DNA of 62,680 nt from Proteromonas lacertae. Lineage: Eukaryota > Sar > Bigyra > Opalinata > Proteromonadidae. Below the pieces are notes generated by a model. That model did not search any database, was not told the DNA's origin, and saw only the letters and a list, made by a program, of their open reading frames with translations. Positions 10,301 to 22,600 of the stretch are shown here, piece after piece. The stretch's first letter is position 1. Each line of letters opens with the position of its first letter. The stretch spans positions 1-62,680 of the forward strand of contig NGBS01000033.1 in the NCBI GenBank assembly GCA_002245135.1, in the 5' to 3' direction. A program made the position numbers and the translations under genes.

Positions 10301-13295
10301 TCTGATGTATATATTACTTCAAAAGAATTATTAAATGTTTTGGATGTTATAAAAACTCCTGAAATGGAAAGATTTGCTGCAAAAGAATCATTTAAATTCT
10401 CTCCAAAAGAATATTCCACTTTACTGATCAAAGAACCTTCCAAAAAGCCAATTAATCCTGAAAAAGATATTAATGAGTTGGTTAAAGAATTTAACAATGC
10501 TATTATTATGAATCAAAATAATAAAACTGATAGTTTAAAAGTAATTATTGATGGATATAATGATTTTGTAAATGAATTAAATACATCAAATGGGGAATTG
10601 GAGTTAAATGAAGATAATAAAAAGATAATAAATAGTATTGAAAAGTTATGTAGGAGAATAGATGAAATTGTAGTACTGAATAAAGATAAAGAAGAAGTAC
10701 AACATTTGAAACACCTTATTGGATTAACTGTTCCTACAAGAAATTATGTGGATAAATTATTATCAGAATTACCACTTGATGAGACTAAGAATTACATAGA
10801 TAATATATTATCAAAATTACACTTTCCTATAAATGAAGATAACAAAAATAGGGTACTTGATTGCATGTCTTCTTTTATTAATCAATTTACATTAACATTA
10901 CCTTACATTGTTAATAAAGAAGTAATAGGTAAATTATTATGTAAATTACTTGTTGATACAAGTAAAGAATACATAGAACAGTCTTTATCTGAATTACCTG
11001 TTGATGTTACAAAAGAAGATATTAAAAAGATATTAGCTGAATTGAAAATTACTATAAGTGAAAATTCTATAGATAAATTAATATTATCATTACCTGTTTT
11101 TAATAAAGATGATATTTATCAGTTTTTATCAACAATACCTAATCCTAGTAATACTCCTAAAGAGGATATTGATAAGTTATTATCTCAATTACCTATCCCG
11201 ATTAACGAAGATGATAAAGAAAAGTTAATATCAATATTATCTGTTGGTAAAGAAGAAGATATTCAGTATTTTATACCTGATTTAATTAATGATGCTTCTA
11301 AAGAGTATATTGACAAGTTAAAACCTGCATATAATTCAATATCAATAATGAAAGGAAATTTAAAAGATTATTGTTTGACCTGTACAAGTATATTTATATT
11401 GTTTTTTATATAAAATAATAGAAACAAATGAATTATGTCGAATATTTGGAAAAGCAGTAGTTCTAAATTATGATAATACAATAAGTATTGACTGTAATAT
11501 ATATCAATATCCTAAAAAGAAAGTGTATATCCGAGATGTTTATAAAGATATATGGAATGAATTAAAATATTATATTCTTTTCTCTAAAATAAGAGATGTT
11601 AGAAGTGACAGTTTTAGTGATATTAATGATTTTGTTGATATAATAAATGAATGTATAAGAGAAGATAATGAAGAGAGTAAGAAAAGAAATATAAATATTA
11701 TTAAAGAAGATATTGTTAAAGCAAAAAACTTTGGTGAGAAAATAACTGTTCTAGATGATATGAACAATAAATTGTTTGAAAGAAAAATCGAAAAGGAAGA
11801 AGATGGTGAGTATCTAATAAGTGACTGTTATAAGATTCTATTGAGAGGTAATCCAGGATGTGGTAAAACCTCTTTTATAATATTTTTGTTGAAGATGATC
11901 ATTGATTTAAATAAAAGAATTAGTTTTGATAAATTGAAAATCACAGCATCAGTATTTAAAAATGGAGATAATAATGATTTCAATAAATATATATTAACAG
12001 GAGAAGAAGTATGTGAATCTAATCAATCAAATGAATCTAATCAATCTGATATAGCTATATCAGATTCTTATAACCTTTCACAAGAAAAAGCAAGGTCTTC
12101 AATTTTATTATACATTACTTCACCAGATTATAAGAATTACAAAGAATTTTTTCATGAGAATAGTAATTATCTATTTTATTTTATGGATGTATTTAGTGAT
12201 GATGAAATAGTAGAATGGGAAGGAAAATGTTTAACTCCTGATTTAGTAAATACAGCAAAATTATTTAATAATAAATATGGAAATGTTCCAAGACATATCT
12301 ATTATGCAGCAATATATGATGTTTGTTATGGTAAAGATTATTGGGATGATTTATATTCATTAGGCATAAAAAGAATAATAGGTGGTATAGGTTATATGGA
12401 ATTTCTTTTGAAATATTTATTTATAAGTGAAAATGAACAAGATGAAATATCTAAAAAGCAAATAAAATTTGATAGTACATTATGTCATTATATAGTGAAG
12501 TATTCTATTCCTTATAAAGATGAAGTTAATAAAATCAAATACTATGATAGAATTAATGAACATCAAATGGAGTTTATATCAGATGAAGTATTTGATTTTA
12601 TATTCTACAGTATTAAACACAAAGCTGAAAAAGATGATGTAGATAAAATTCAAGAGATTTTTAGGAGTATTTTTAATGAAAAAGATCATCAATTATTTCA
12701 ATTATTATTTGAAGAACTAGTATTTTACAACTGTTTATATAATGGAGATATATTACAATTTGAAAATAAAAGAATAATAGAAAGAATTGATAAGAATAAA
12801 TTTGAAAAATTTAGAAGTTTATTTAATGTCGATATATATTCTACAATAACTGAGGGAGTGTATTTACTTCATTTATCAACTGTTGAGAATAGAGAAATGA
12901 TTTATTTGATGAATAATTGTTTTATTCATATTATAAATGATCCAAGCAAAGCCAAAAGAGAATGTAATGAAATAATTAACGAATGTATTATTCAACTGTC
13001 AATGAAAATGGAATGGTTAAATTTTCATTATATATTTGTTTGTTCAAAAGGTAAAACTGCTCAACAATCAACAGTAGAGAAAGAGTTCATATCACATTTC
13101 AATAGAAAAGTAGATCCAAAAACTAGAAAACCTATAACAACTTTTATTGTGAAAAATAATACAACAATGTTTTTTGAATATGGTGAATCAGTACAAGCAT
13201 TGGAAGGTGAAATTGATTTAAAGTATTATCTATCAGAATTAGAGAAAGAAGTGTATGGAAAGGATTTTGCTTTAAAATTACTACCTCAAATATAA
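7396..13295 (+). CDS. Giant two-NTPase Crinkler-RHS (CR) type protein
   Basis: Five exons split by four mini-introns (8545-8574, 8755-8785, 9959-9991, 11388-11421; 30 to 34 nt) give one open frame of about 1923 residues. Order: NTPase module A with P-loop GNDRIGKT near residue 68; a nuclease-like segment near 348-383 with FPAID and VQMTVKNKHP, the pattern seen after the NTPase in RHS/Crinkler proteins; a long coiled-coil region (exon 3); a helical repeat zone (about 10728-11330) of KExIDKLLSxLP-like units; then NTPase module B with P-loop GNPGCGKTS near 1442 and a GNVPRHIYY motif. CR proteins of parasites and free-living protists act as secreted or nuclear effectors; the role here is inference. 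It looks whole. It lies right beside Polinton 1, and its module order is reversed in the locus at 44192-48842. Confidence 0.75.
10728..11330 (+). repeat. Protein-level tandem repeat, about 11 units of 15-20 residues
   Basis: Within exon 4 of the CR gene the protein repeats a unit close to KExIDKLLSxLPxxxxx, for example YVDKLLSELP, YIEQSLSELP, DIKKILAELK, DIDKLLSQLP and YIDKLKP. Units vary in length. The pattern predicts a stack of short amphipathic helices. DNA-level identity is low, so the repeat is old. Confidence 0.6.
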
Positions 13296-13355
13296 CCATC
13301 ACAGGAAGGATATGGAAACTGTTTATTCCGTTTAATAAGTGAACAAGTCTATGGC

Positions 13356-13403
13356 TGAGTTTGTCAAAGGACTTCCTTTTACGTTTTGTCCTGTCCTTTT
13401 TCC
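13356..13403. repeat. Dispersed 48-bp repeat, copy A
   Basis: The sequence starting TGAGTTTGTCAAAGGAC and ending TCCTGTCCTTTTTCC matches 52994-53041 at 44 of 48 positions. Both copies contain the self-complementary core AAAGGAC-N-TCCTTT. Copy A lies 60 bases after the CR gene. It could be the end of an unrecognised transposon. Confidence 0.6.
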
Positions 13404-14069
13404 ATATTTTGTTTTTCTATCCTTTTACTTTTTTTCTATTTTCTCTTCTTTTTTTTTTATGTACAGTTTGAATAATTATGATATATATAGTATAAGTTAT
13501 TCACCTCTTTCACATAATTTCTAGTATATCTCATATTTAAATTTTCTTTTACTATATTAGACAAAACCTTTAGTGAGGTATATGAAAAACACATAGCTAA
13601 TAGATAAAAACAATAATATAATATACTACTCACTACTAATTCTTTTAAATGGTTGTAGTGTCGAATTCCTTGAATAATGTGTTTAGTATTAATTATTTTC
13701 ATAACATTTCTACCTAAATCAATATTTTTACATTCTAGAAACAACTTAATATTATTGAAAATAAAACACATTCAAATTTTGAAAGGGATGGAATTTCTAT
13801 AACAATAAGAGAAAATATACTATTCTTTAAATTGATTTCTTCTGTATTTCTATCTTTAAATACTTCTTCAAATATTTCTCTTTTTATTGGAGTTGATATT
13901 TCTTTTAATTTCACAAATTCCTCATCAATTATTTCTATTCTTCTTTCTTCATCTAATAACATTAAATAAATAAACAAATATACTCATTGAGATTGAATTT
14001 AATAAACAAAGACTTCAAGATATTTTGATATTGATATATCTATCATAGGATATTCAAAATAACCCAATT

Positions 14070-14390
14070 TATAAGAGAATATAACCATTTTCACTCTCAA
14101 ATATGTTTGTAGCTTTCACAGTAGTGTGACAAAGCCCATTTTCATGTAAATTATATAAAGCATTAATAACAGTATAAAACCATTGTTGAAGATGCTAATA
14201 ATACTAACAAGATAATATATATACTTCTCTTGTTCTTTCTTTTGATGGAACTTGTGCAAGACTTCTTTTGTGTTTTATTGTTGAAATACTGAAGTAATTG
14301 TTTGTATTATACACCCTATAATATATATCTATAAAATCTTCTTCAAAATCTGTAACTGAAGATAACTAACAATAATATAAATAGATAATA
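14070..14390 (-). pseudogene. Protein-kinase-like remnant
   Basis: On the minus strand a 30-nt intron (14195-14224) joins two exon-like pieces into a helix plus catalytic-loop pattern: LYNLHENGLCHTTVKATNIF, which mirrors the LHxxGxxHRDLKxxN signature of tyrosine-kinase-like enzymes, with HTT in place of HRD. The frame is interrupted after this loop, around where DFG is expected. Weaker kinase C-lobe-like sequence may continue down to about 13500. I read it as a decayed kinase or pseudokinase. Crinkler-class proteins can carry kinase domains, so a link to the neighbouring CR gene is possible but unproven. The rest of 13404-14070 and 14391-14726 shows no supported gene. Confidence 0.4.
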
Positions 14391-14726
14391 TGTATCCAAT
14401 ATCATTACATCGAGCATATAAAAGATGTATTTTTGTTGTAACATATTCAGTTATTAAGAAAAATCGAAAACTTTACTATAAAATTAACGAATATATTTCA
14501 ATAATTATCCCAAAATTTAAAAATGATTGTATAATAGTATTACATAATATCTATAAGAAAAATGTAAAGGAGATATAATATCTTATTAATATTCTATATA
14601 ATATGGTATGATGAATTATATGAATAGTTCAATACAATAATCATTTCTTTAAAACATTCTCTACTTTTCCCTATTTCAATTATATGACAAATAAAGAAAA
14701 AAAGAGTTAAAAACAAAATATCTATT

Positions 14727-15275
14727 TTATTCTTCTTCTATCTTATTCTCATCTTCTAAACGTTTCATATAGTTATAATATCTAGTAATCATTGATTCTA
14801 ATTTCTTAGCTGTTAATTGGTTATAATTAAGCTTAATATCCATAAACATTTTCTATAAACATTGATATATTACAATTCATACTTTATAATCATCTTTATA
14901 TTTCTTTATTAATGGTTTTATATACTCTATGTCATCTTCAGTCATGAAGTATTTACCTCTCTTTGGTTCAGTTGAAACAGGTACATCTATTCATATAGCA
15001 ACATAATAAACATACCTGCAAACTCAATAGGTGTATCTGCTTCTTCTTTTTTGTTTGGATTGTTCGGATCATATACTAAACCTAGTTTTGTGAAATTTTG
15101 CTTTAATGTCTTTTTGAAATCCCAATTTTTCTAAATGCGTTATATAAATCGAAAATGATACTTTTATTTCTTCACATGGGATGTTTTTATTAAGATACTT
15201 GTTGTGAATTTTTCGTTTAAAAGAAGTTTTTCCTGATGATTTCGCTTTGTTTGGCTTCTTTGAACCTCTTCCCAT
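14727..15275 (-). CDS. NOP16: NOP16-like 60S ribosome biogenesis protein
   Basis: Four exons with introns 15131-15161, 14987-15015 and 14853-14882 (31, 29, 30 nt) give 152 residues. The start is a basic, nucleolar-type MGRGSKKPNKAKSSGK segment. It is followed by KKNWDFKKTLKQNFTKLGL then VYDPN, the Nop16 core (W-D..K.l.qN...lGL..DPN), and by the conserved MTEDDIEYIKPLIKKYKDDY then DIKLNYNQLTAKKLE C-terminal block. Nop16 acts in the nucleolus in maturation of pre-60S particles. It is tail-to-tail with nothing on the left and runs in the same direction as CEP104, 127 bases downstream of that gene. It is shorter than animal Nop16 but has both hallmark ends. Confidence 0.85.
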
Positions 15276-15402
15276 TTTGATGAGAATGAAAAATGTTTGA
15301 GATAATCAAGCTTAGTTCATTCATTATTTTTTGTTTTTCTCTTTATATCAAATAGAAAAATGCATTATTAAATTTACTATTTATTAATCTATATCAATCT
15401 AA

Positions 15403-16438
15403 TTAAAGCAGATGACAAGTTTTAGAATGTTCCACAGTATTTGAATCTTGGTTATTATCACCTGGAGTTTCTTTATCATCAGTTTTTTCTTTAGGTTTTG
15501 CTTTTCTAGTCTTATCAGCAACACTCGGATAATATTTTCCAAACAACTCGGATAACAAAACAAGTAATTCCTCATCATCAAACGTAGGACAATATTTAAC
15601 AACAAATTCTTCAATATCTTTCCTATGAAATAATTCTTTATCCTTTTTCTTCTCTAATAATTGAGATAAAATCTTCACTCTTCCACACAAATTCTCTACA
15701 TCCACATTTTCTTTTTCTTTCTTCATTACACTCAAAATCATTGCAATTTCCATCTCAAAATGTTCATTATCAATATCAATGAACTTATTAAGGAAATGTA
15801 TAGATGTTTCTCTTATCTCTTCATTATGATCAGATACTCTATCAGTTATAATTGATATTACTTCATTTATTCCTTTATTCACTTCATTTTTATCGATTTT
15901 ACTAATATCAATATATTTAACATTATTTCTAAAAAAATCATTACAAAATATCACAGCTCTTTGAAATAGAGATGGAACTGGTGATTTTAATGGAGTTAAC
16001 ATAATTTCATATAAATATTTATATAATTCAACTGGTGTATATTTATCAGAAATAACATTCAAATTATCTTGTAATATTTCAATACATCCACTGTTTAAAT
16101 TACAATTTTGTGAGTTTAAATACATAATAAAATATAAACCAAATACTTTAGCATATTTTGCAAAGGATGCAATGTGTTCTTTTGTCATTCCTTCTGGTGG
16201 ACTTTGATGTGCATTTATTCTCCATTCTCTTATTAATTCATCTAATGCTGCTAAGGGAATATCTTCTTCTTTAACCATCCCATTATCACTAACAGTACTA
16301 TTGTATAAATCTTTTCCATCATCTTCAGGTTCTGGCTCGGGTTCTGGTTCTTTTTCTGACTCAGGCTCGGGTTGAGGTTCGGGTTCTGGTGTTAATTGTG
16401 GTGGTGGTGGTGGAGGAGGAGATGGAGGTGGTTGAATA

Positions 16439-16469
<31 letters not shown>

Positions 16470-17551
16470 CTTCTGAAGATGATGATGATATTGTTCCATT
16501 TCCATTTATTCTCAAATGTAATTCAGGTAAAGCAGCATCCACTATTTCTTTTCTTTTTTCAATAGAAGTGTCTAAATCATGTTTTAAATAGATATTATCT
16601 GGATCTTGTTTTATTGCTTTCTAAATTATAAACAAATAATAATTATTATATACTTGTAATCCCCTTATTTTCTGTCCTTCCATAATAATCAAATTTGCAG
16701 TTTTTTTGCTACTTTTATTCTTCTTAATCTGTTCTTCACTTAACTCTTCAATATTTGAATCATCATTTGGATCAGGTTCTTTATGTTTTGTTAAATAGGC
16801 TTCAATCTGTAATAAATATACACTTGACATTTTATCTATTTTTACATTTCCTTCTGCTTTATGTCCATCATGGTCAAAATCGTATGGTATTATTTTATAC
16901 TCTAATCTATCCACTGGATTTCCTAGTATTGATATTGCACAAATATTTATTCTATTGTGTTTGTTCAATGGGGTTTTGTAACATCCATCTATTTCTAACT
17001 TTAGATGTTGAGTTGTACAGGATATATTGGCTGTTATTATATCACTTTAATATATTAAAGAAATTAATAATAAATAAATACAAAATGATGTAAAGAAAAA
17101 ATGGATATGTTTATTCTTTTGTTCTTCTGTGAGTTTTTCTTCTGTTCTAATGGTTCCAATATATGCATAATCATTTCTATTATATATGATTAATCATATA
17201 ATTAATGCATACGGTAGAGATGAAAAGGAATCTTCTGCATATATGTCAATTTTCTTTGGATATTTATAACTATAATGGTTTAATAGAATATTATATAAAT
17301 ATACTTGTGCATTAAAAATTGCATTTGATGGATTTCACTAAATGTTGTTAATTCTATATTTATTTCTATTGGAAGATGTGGATTTCTGAATATATAAATT
17401 TTTAAATGATAAGTAAATACTTTGAAGAAATCCAACCATTTGTTTCATAATTTAAACCACTTCCATCAGAATTTAAATTAGTAGCTGGATGTTCTTCAGA
17501 TTGTGAAGTTGTACTTATAACAATAAATGGTAACTGTAAATTAGGAATCAT
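15403..17551 (-). CDS. CEP104: CEP104-like ciliary tip / centrosomal protein
   Basis: Six exons (introns 17386-17420, 17272-17306, 17177-17212, 17031-17081, 16621-16653) encode 652 residues in one frame. The N-terminal 180 residues follow the CEP104 jelly-roll domain: NGWISSKNPHLPIEI (like W.S..fc.fP.ei), an MHNYKYPKKIDIY strand, IGTIRTEEK, and INICAISILGNPVD, matching the human VAINIIGDP segment. A short helical part (KAIKQDPDNIY) follows, then poly-Glu and Pro/Glu low complexity coded by a (TTC)n microsatellite near 16441, then an all-helical TOG-like array. CEP104 binds tubulin and EB proteins and acts at growing ciliary tips. Human CEP104 is about 925 residues and has a C-terminal zinc-finger region; this one ends sooner and lacks it. 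The 51-nt intron is the longest GT-AG intron in the window. Confidence 0.8.
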
Positions 17552-17715
17552 AGAATTTTCATTCACTACTTAAGATTAAAAAAACGAAAAAAAAATATTC
17601 GAAAAGTTTTGAAAGAATACCCCTTTTTAGGTATTTTTAGGTGTATGAAAAGTTCGTCCAAAACTTCGTTTTATTTTTTTTATTTTAGTTTTAATTCAAT
17701 AAATATAAATAAGTC

Positions 17716-19455
17716 ATGTCTATATCACCTCATTCACAAGAGGGATACCCTAGAAAGTACTCTCCATTAGGTATGTATTATATAATTACATATAATGTTT
17801 AGAAGGAGATAGGCGTGATAATTACGAAACAGCCGAAGCTGCAAAACAGGCTAATGAAGAACTTTTAAGAGAATTAAGAGCAGAAAATGTAGAATTAAGA
17901 AAGAAATTTGCTGCTTTCCGACAGGCTGCTCAAGCTCAAGGTGCAGCAACAGATGATGAAGTAGAAGTTGCCTGTGAAACTCACAAAGCTAGCAAATTGA
18001 GAGTAGAATGTGACAGAATAATAGAAGAAGCCAACCAAAGAGAGAAAGAAGTAATACGTTTAAGAGATGAAGCTGCCATATTAGAACAACAAGCCAAAAG
18101 ACCGGCTGCTGAAGATACTCCAATGGGTAGAAAGATTCGAATGTTAGAAAATCGTTTAGATAAAGCAATGATAAAATTCAACGAAGCACAAAGCATTCGA
18201 AAAACATATGAACAAATAGTAAAGAAGTTACAAGAAGAAAGAGTTGGTTTTGATAATCAACTAACAGCTTTAGAAGGTGCTTTAAATGCAAAATCTCGTG
18301 ATGTAGATGAATTGGTATTAATAGCTGCTAATGCAATGCATGCTCGAGATTTTGCTTTAGCTGATTTAGAAAATGCGAAAGTGAAATACCGAGATGATCG
18401 TATAAGTCGAGAGCGTCAACTTCGTGAAAGAGCTGTAATTCGTCGACAACGAGAACAAGCTGCCATTCGAGCTGAACAACGAGAAAAATTACGAAAAGAT
18501 TATGTGGCAAAAGCAGCTGGAGATTTAGGAGAAGAAGAAGAAGAAAATTTAAAGAGAAATTATGAAACATATAATTTAGCAAGTAACCGAATAGCTGGTC
18601 AAGTAGAGAATACGAAAGAGAGTTTAGATAAATATGAGGAAGCATTTAGAAAGATAAAAGAATCAACAGGAGTGAGTGATGTGAATGAAGTAATAACAAA
18701 GATTATATCACAAGTATATAATTATTAATATATTATTATTATTATTAGGGAGATACTGAACATGATTTACAGAACTTATCAAAAGAGAATCAAACCAAAA
18801 TTGATAAATTAACAGTAGAAAGAGATGAATTAAAGAATAAAGTAGAAGAAATCAAATATGCTATAGGTGGTGGAAGAACTGGAAGTCGAAAGATAGTTGA
18901 TGAATTAGAACGATCAATGACCGATGCATCTGCAGAATTGGAGAGACAGAAAGCTAAATATGAAAGATTAACAAAGATCTTGATTGAAGCGAAAGCAGGA
19001 ATAAATCACTTAAATCAAAAATTGAAAAGTGTAATGAGAGAAACTCAACAAAATTCATTTGATAGTGATCGAATATCTGATATAATAGCTAGAGTATATA
19101 TTATATATATTATTATTATTATTATTATTATATATAGTGTGAAGATACTCTAGTAATGATGTTGAATAAGATAAAAGAAGAAGGAATTGAGTTACAATCT
19201 AATATGCAAAATATATCCGTTTCAACTCGAGATATTGATGCATCTCGACCTTATAATCGTCGTATTGCATTGGGTAATGATAATGGTGTAAATGTGAATG
19301 CAGTTGGTGATGATGAAGAAAGTGATGATGAAGGAGAAGCAAATGATGAGTTAGGCCGAGATGAAGTGAAGAAAGCTAGTGAATCTATAATACGTGAGAG
19401 TAAATTAAAGGCGAAACGTAAATTAAAACATGGAAGACATGATGATGATTTTTAA
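17716..19455 (+). CDS. ODA10/CCDC151-like outer dynein arm docking coiled-coil protein
   Basis: Four exons (introns 17771-17802, 18714-18748, 19094-19137; 32, 35, 44 nt) encode 542 residues, almost entirely coiled coil. The segment ENRLDKAMIKFNEAQSIRKT, continued by YEQIVKKLQEERVGFDNQL, is the signature I associate with the CCDC151/ODA10 family, which is needed to assemble outer dynein arms on axonemal doublets. The tail is acidic then Lys-rich. It is head-to-head with CEP104, with 164 bases between the two ATGs, so a shared promoter region is likely. CCDC63/114 (another docking coiled coil) is the main alternative. Confidence 0.7.
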
Positions 19456-19652
19456 AAGAAAGAAGGAAGATAATTAATTTTTATTATTATTTATTTCATA
19501 TTATTATTAATTGGATATTGAATGTAATTGGGTTTGTTTATAACAGTGATATTTAGTTTATAATAGTGATGGAGATGAATTGTAATAATGAAATATATTC
19601 GTTTCAACTGACAAAACAGTTACACAAAGATATAAAAATTTCAATTCTCTAA

Positions 19653-22600
19653 ATGAAGCTTTATATCTTGCTTATTGGAATAGCTGTGGTGTTTGGAGTT
19701 TGTCCAAATAATTGTAATGGACATGGTAAGTGTGTAAACAACAACTGTGAGTGCTTCCCTCAACCCAACTCTGTGAAGTTGAACTATGTAGGTTCAGATT
19801 GCTCATTGTGTATATATTTTTTATTATTTAATATGTATTATAGATGCTTGTCCTGTTGGTCCCAATTTCTTTGCCGTGAATCAAGAGATTAGTAGTTACA
19901 AAGAGCGAAATGTAGATGATGGTTTAAGTCCCCTTCGTGTGCTATCTAGTTCAATAAATAGTACATCAAATGTTCGAATGTTAGTTGAGAATGGAATTAG
20001 TGAATTAACAGCAATTGATGTAGATACACACTTTTATAAAGTGAAGATGAGTAATACAATAGTGTATGATGGTATTGGTGCTGCTTTAAATTGTTTCAAA
20101 ACTGATGGTGTTGTTTATGGTAAGCTTTTAGGAGAAGAAGAAGGTTATTACTTCATTCAATTTGCTTCTGAACCTGGAAAGACATTAGATTGTAAAGTGG
20201 TAATGAATTTTACTGATTATTCTTTATTTAATGAAGTTACACCTACTTGTGTAAATGCTGAAGGTAGTGATAAAACTTGCACAGTTACCTGGATTAAAAT
20301 GGATTTCTTATTGAAGGGTAAAAATTTGAAAAAGATGTTAAAATGAGTTGTTCTGGAGATTCTGTTATAACAATTACAGTTGGTGATGGAACTTCTACAA
20401 ATCCTTCAGACGTAACTTTTACATTTACATCAAGTAGTGAAGTAACAAGCCCTTGTCGTTTATTAGCTGATAAAGATGGAAAAGCAATTTCAAATAGTGA
20501 GAAAAGTGATTATGCTAAATCAATTAAAGATATAACTGTTACTGCTAAAACAGCAACAAATATATTATATGAACATACAAGTGTTTATCCAGTATCACTT
20601 GAAAGTTTTAATATTCATTCTGATACTCAAGAATTACCTTCATTTGGTGTATTGAAATGTAATATTCCTGGATATCAAGAACCACAGAATGCATATTTAA
20701 TGGGAAAAGATGCATTAAGTAATTATTTGATTTTATATGATTTTGATTTTACCAACATTAAAGGAGAAAAAGTAACAGATAAATTATATCCTGCTATTTA
20801 TCAATGTTCATTCATTGAAGGATCTTCTACTGATTTGACTTATTTTTATCCATATGTATTTGCTGGAGATGCTTCAGATTTTACAGTTACTTGGGGTGAT
20901 ATTGGATATACTTATCCATCAACTGAAACAAATCAAAAACTACAATTTGCTTGTGTAGAAAAATATGGAGATCCTGCTCAACCAAAAGATAAAGGAAATG
21001 TTAAGATTTACGATTATAAAGGTCCAGCACCATCTTCATCTTCTAATACTATTACGTTTAGTTTTGTAGAAAGAGATAAATCAAATAATCCATCCAATAA
21101 AATCTGTTACTTACTTGGTAAAATCGATGGAAGTAAAATAGTAAGTGTTGATATTAGAAATACTTCATTATCGAAGAATATTCAACCAACAAAAACTGAA
21201 ACAATATACACTTATTATAACAATTTACCACAAAATGTAAATGGATTAGATGATAGTATGAAAGATAAATCTATATACAAATTGACAGGATTATATTATG
21301 ATGTAAATGAGAATGGAGGAACATTAGAATGTCATAAAAGAGAAAATAATCAATACTTAGGAAAAGCATATGTATTAAGAAAGAGTAGTGTAAATTATTA
21401 TGTTAAATATGATACTAAACCAGAAGGTAAAGGTCCATCTGATTATAGATGTGATTTATTAAATAAACATAATGATTTATCATTATATATGGGAAAATTG
21501 ACTTACAAAAATGATAAAACAATAAAAATGGAAAGTGTTGGTTATTTTATTAAGTTGATGGGATTATTAAAAGATTTGAGTAAATCAATTCCATTTTTAT
21601 GTGAAACTGGTGATGGTAATTATGGAATGTATTACTTTACAATTAAATCAACAGCTGATGAAATATCAAAGTATTCAGAAAATTCATTTGGTGATTTAAT
21701 ATTTACAACAACATCTGATGGTATTAAAGATAAGGGTGGTTGTTATATGATGATTAATAGTAAAGGAGAGAATGTGAATGTATTAGAAAGTGATTTGAAT
21801 AATGAATTTACAATCACTTATGAGAATAATAAGTGCAAATTAGGAGATAAAATAGTGTATGATAATACAAATAATGTTTATAAAGTAACCAATTTGAATA
21901 TTGATGTAAATGCAAATGGTGGTGAAATTGATTGTTATAATAGAGATGGAAATACTTATAAGACAGTTAATATAAAAATGAAAGTTGATAATACATATTA
22001 TTTAAGTGATGATATAACTAATTCTGAATGTCATTTATCATATAAATATAATGATTTGAGTTTATATGGAGAATATGGATATACAGATACAAAAATAACA
22101 ATGGTTAATGAAGGATTTTATTTAAAATCAATTGGATTTTTAGATAAAGTGAAAGATAAAGAAGTTTCATTTTTATGTGGTACTAAAGATCCTGGTAGTA
22201 ATTATAATATTTTTAAGTTTAAATTGGATGTAGAAAATAGTCAAATTGACTCTTATACTGAAGGTAATCCAGGTAGTGTTGTATTTATACCAAAAGATGA
22301 TGCAAATAAACCTACTGCTTCAGATTTAAATTCTTGTTTTATATTAAGTGATGCAAATGGAAATACAATTGATCCAAAAACAAGTGATTTAAAACATAAA
22401 TATGCAATAGAAGAGAATAATGGTGTATATACATTATCAGAGTTTAAAGTTACTCAAATATCAACATCAACATATTACAAGAATCCATGTGTTAATTATG
22501 ATATTGATCCAAATGGTGGTGGTTTATTACATTGCTATGATAAATCTACAGGATCACATGCAGCTACAGCAACAATATTAGGTAAAAGTAATGATGGATA

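Noticed and set aside
13339-13524. Small plus-strand frame after the first CR gene
   Set aside because: It begins inside the dispersed repeat and is a Phe/Ser-rich run from T-rich DNA.
14390-14578. Small plus-strand frame of 62 codons
   Set aside because: Lys/Ile/Tyr composition is what AT-rich non-coding DNA gives; no homology or context.
16441-16475. (TTC)n run as a regulatory microsatellite
   Set aside because: It lies inside the CEP104 frame and simply codes for poly-Glu.
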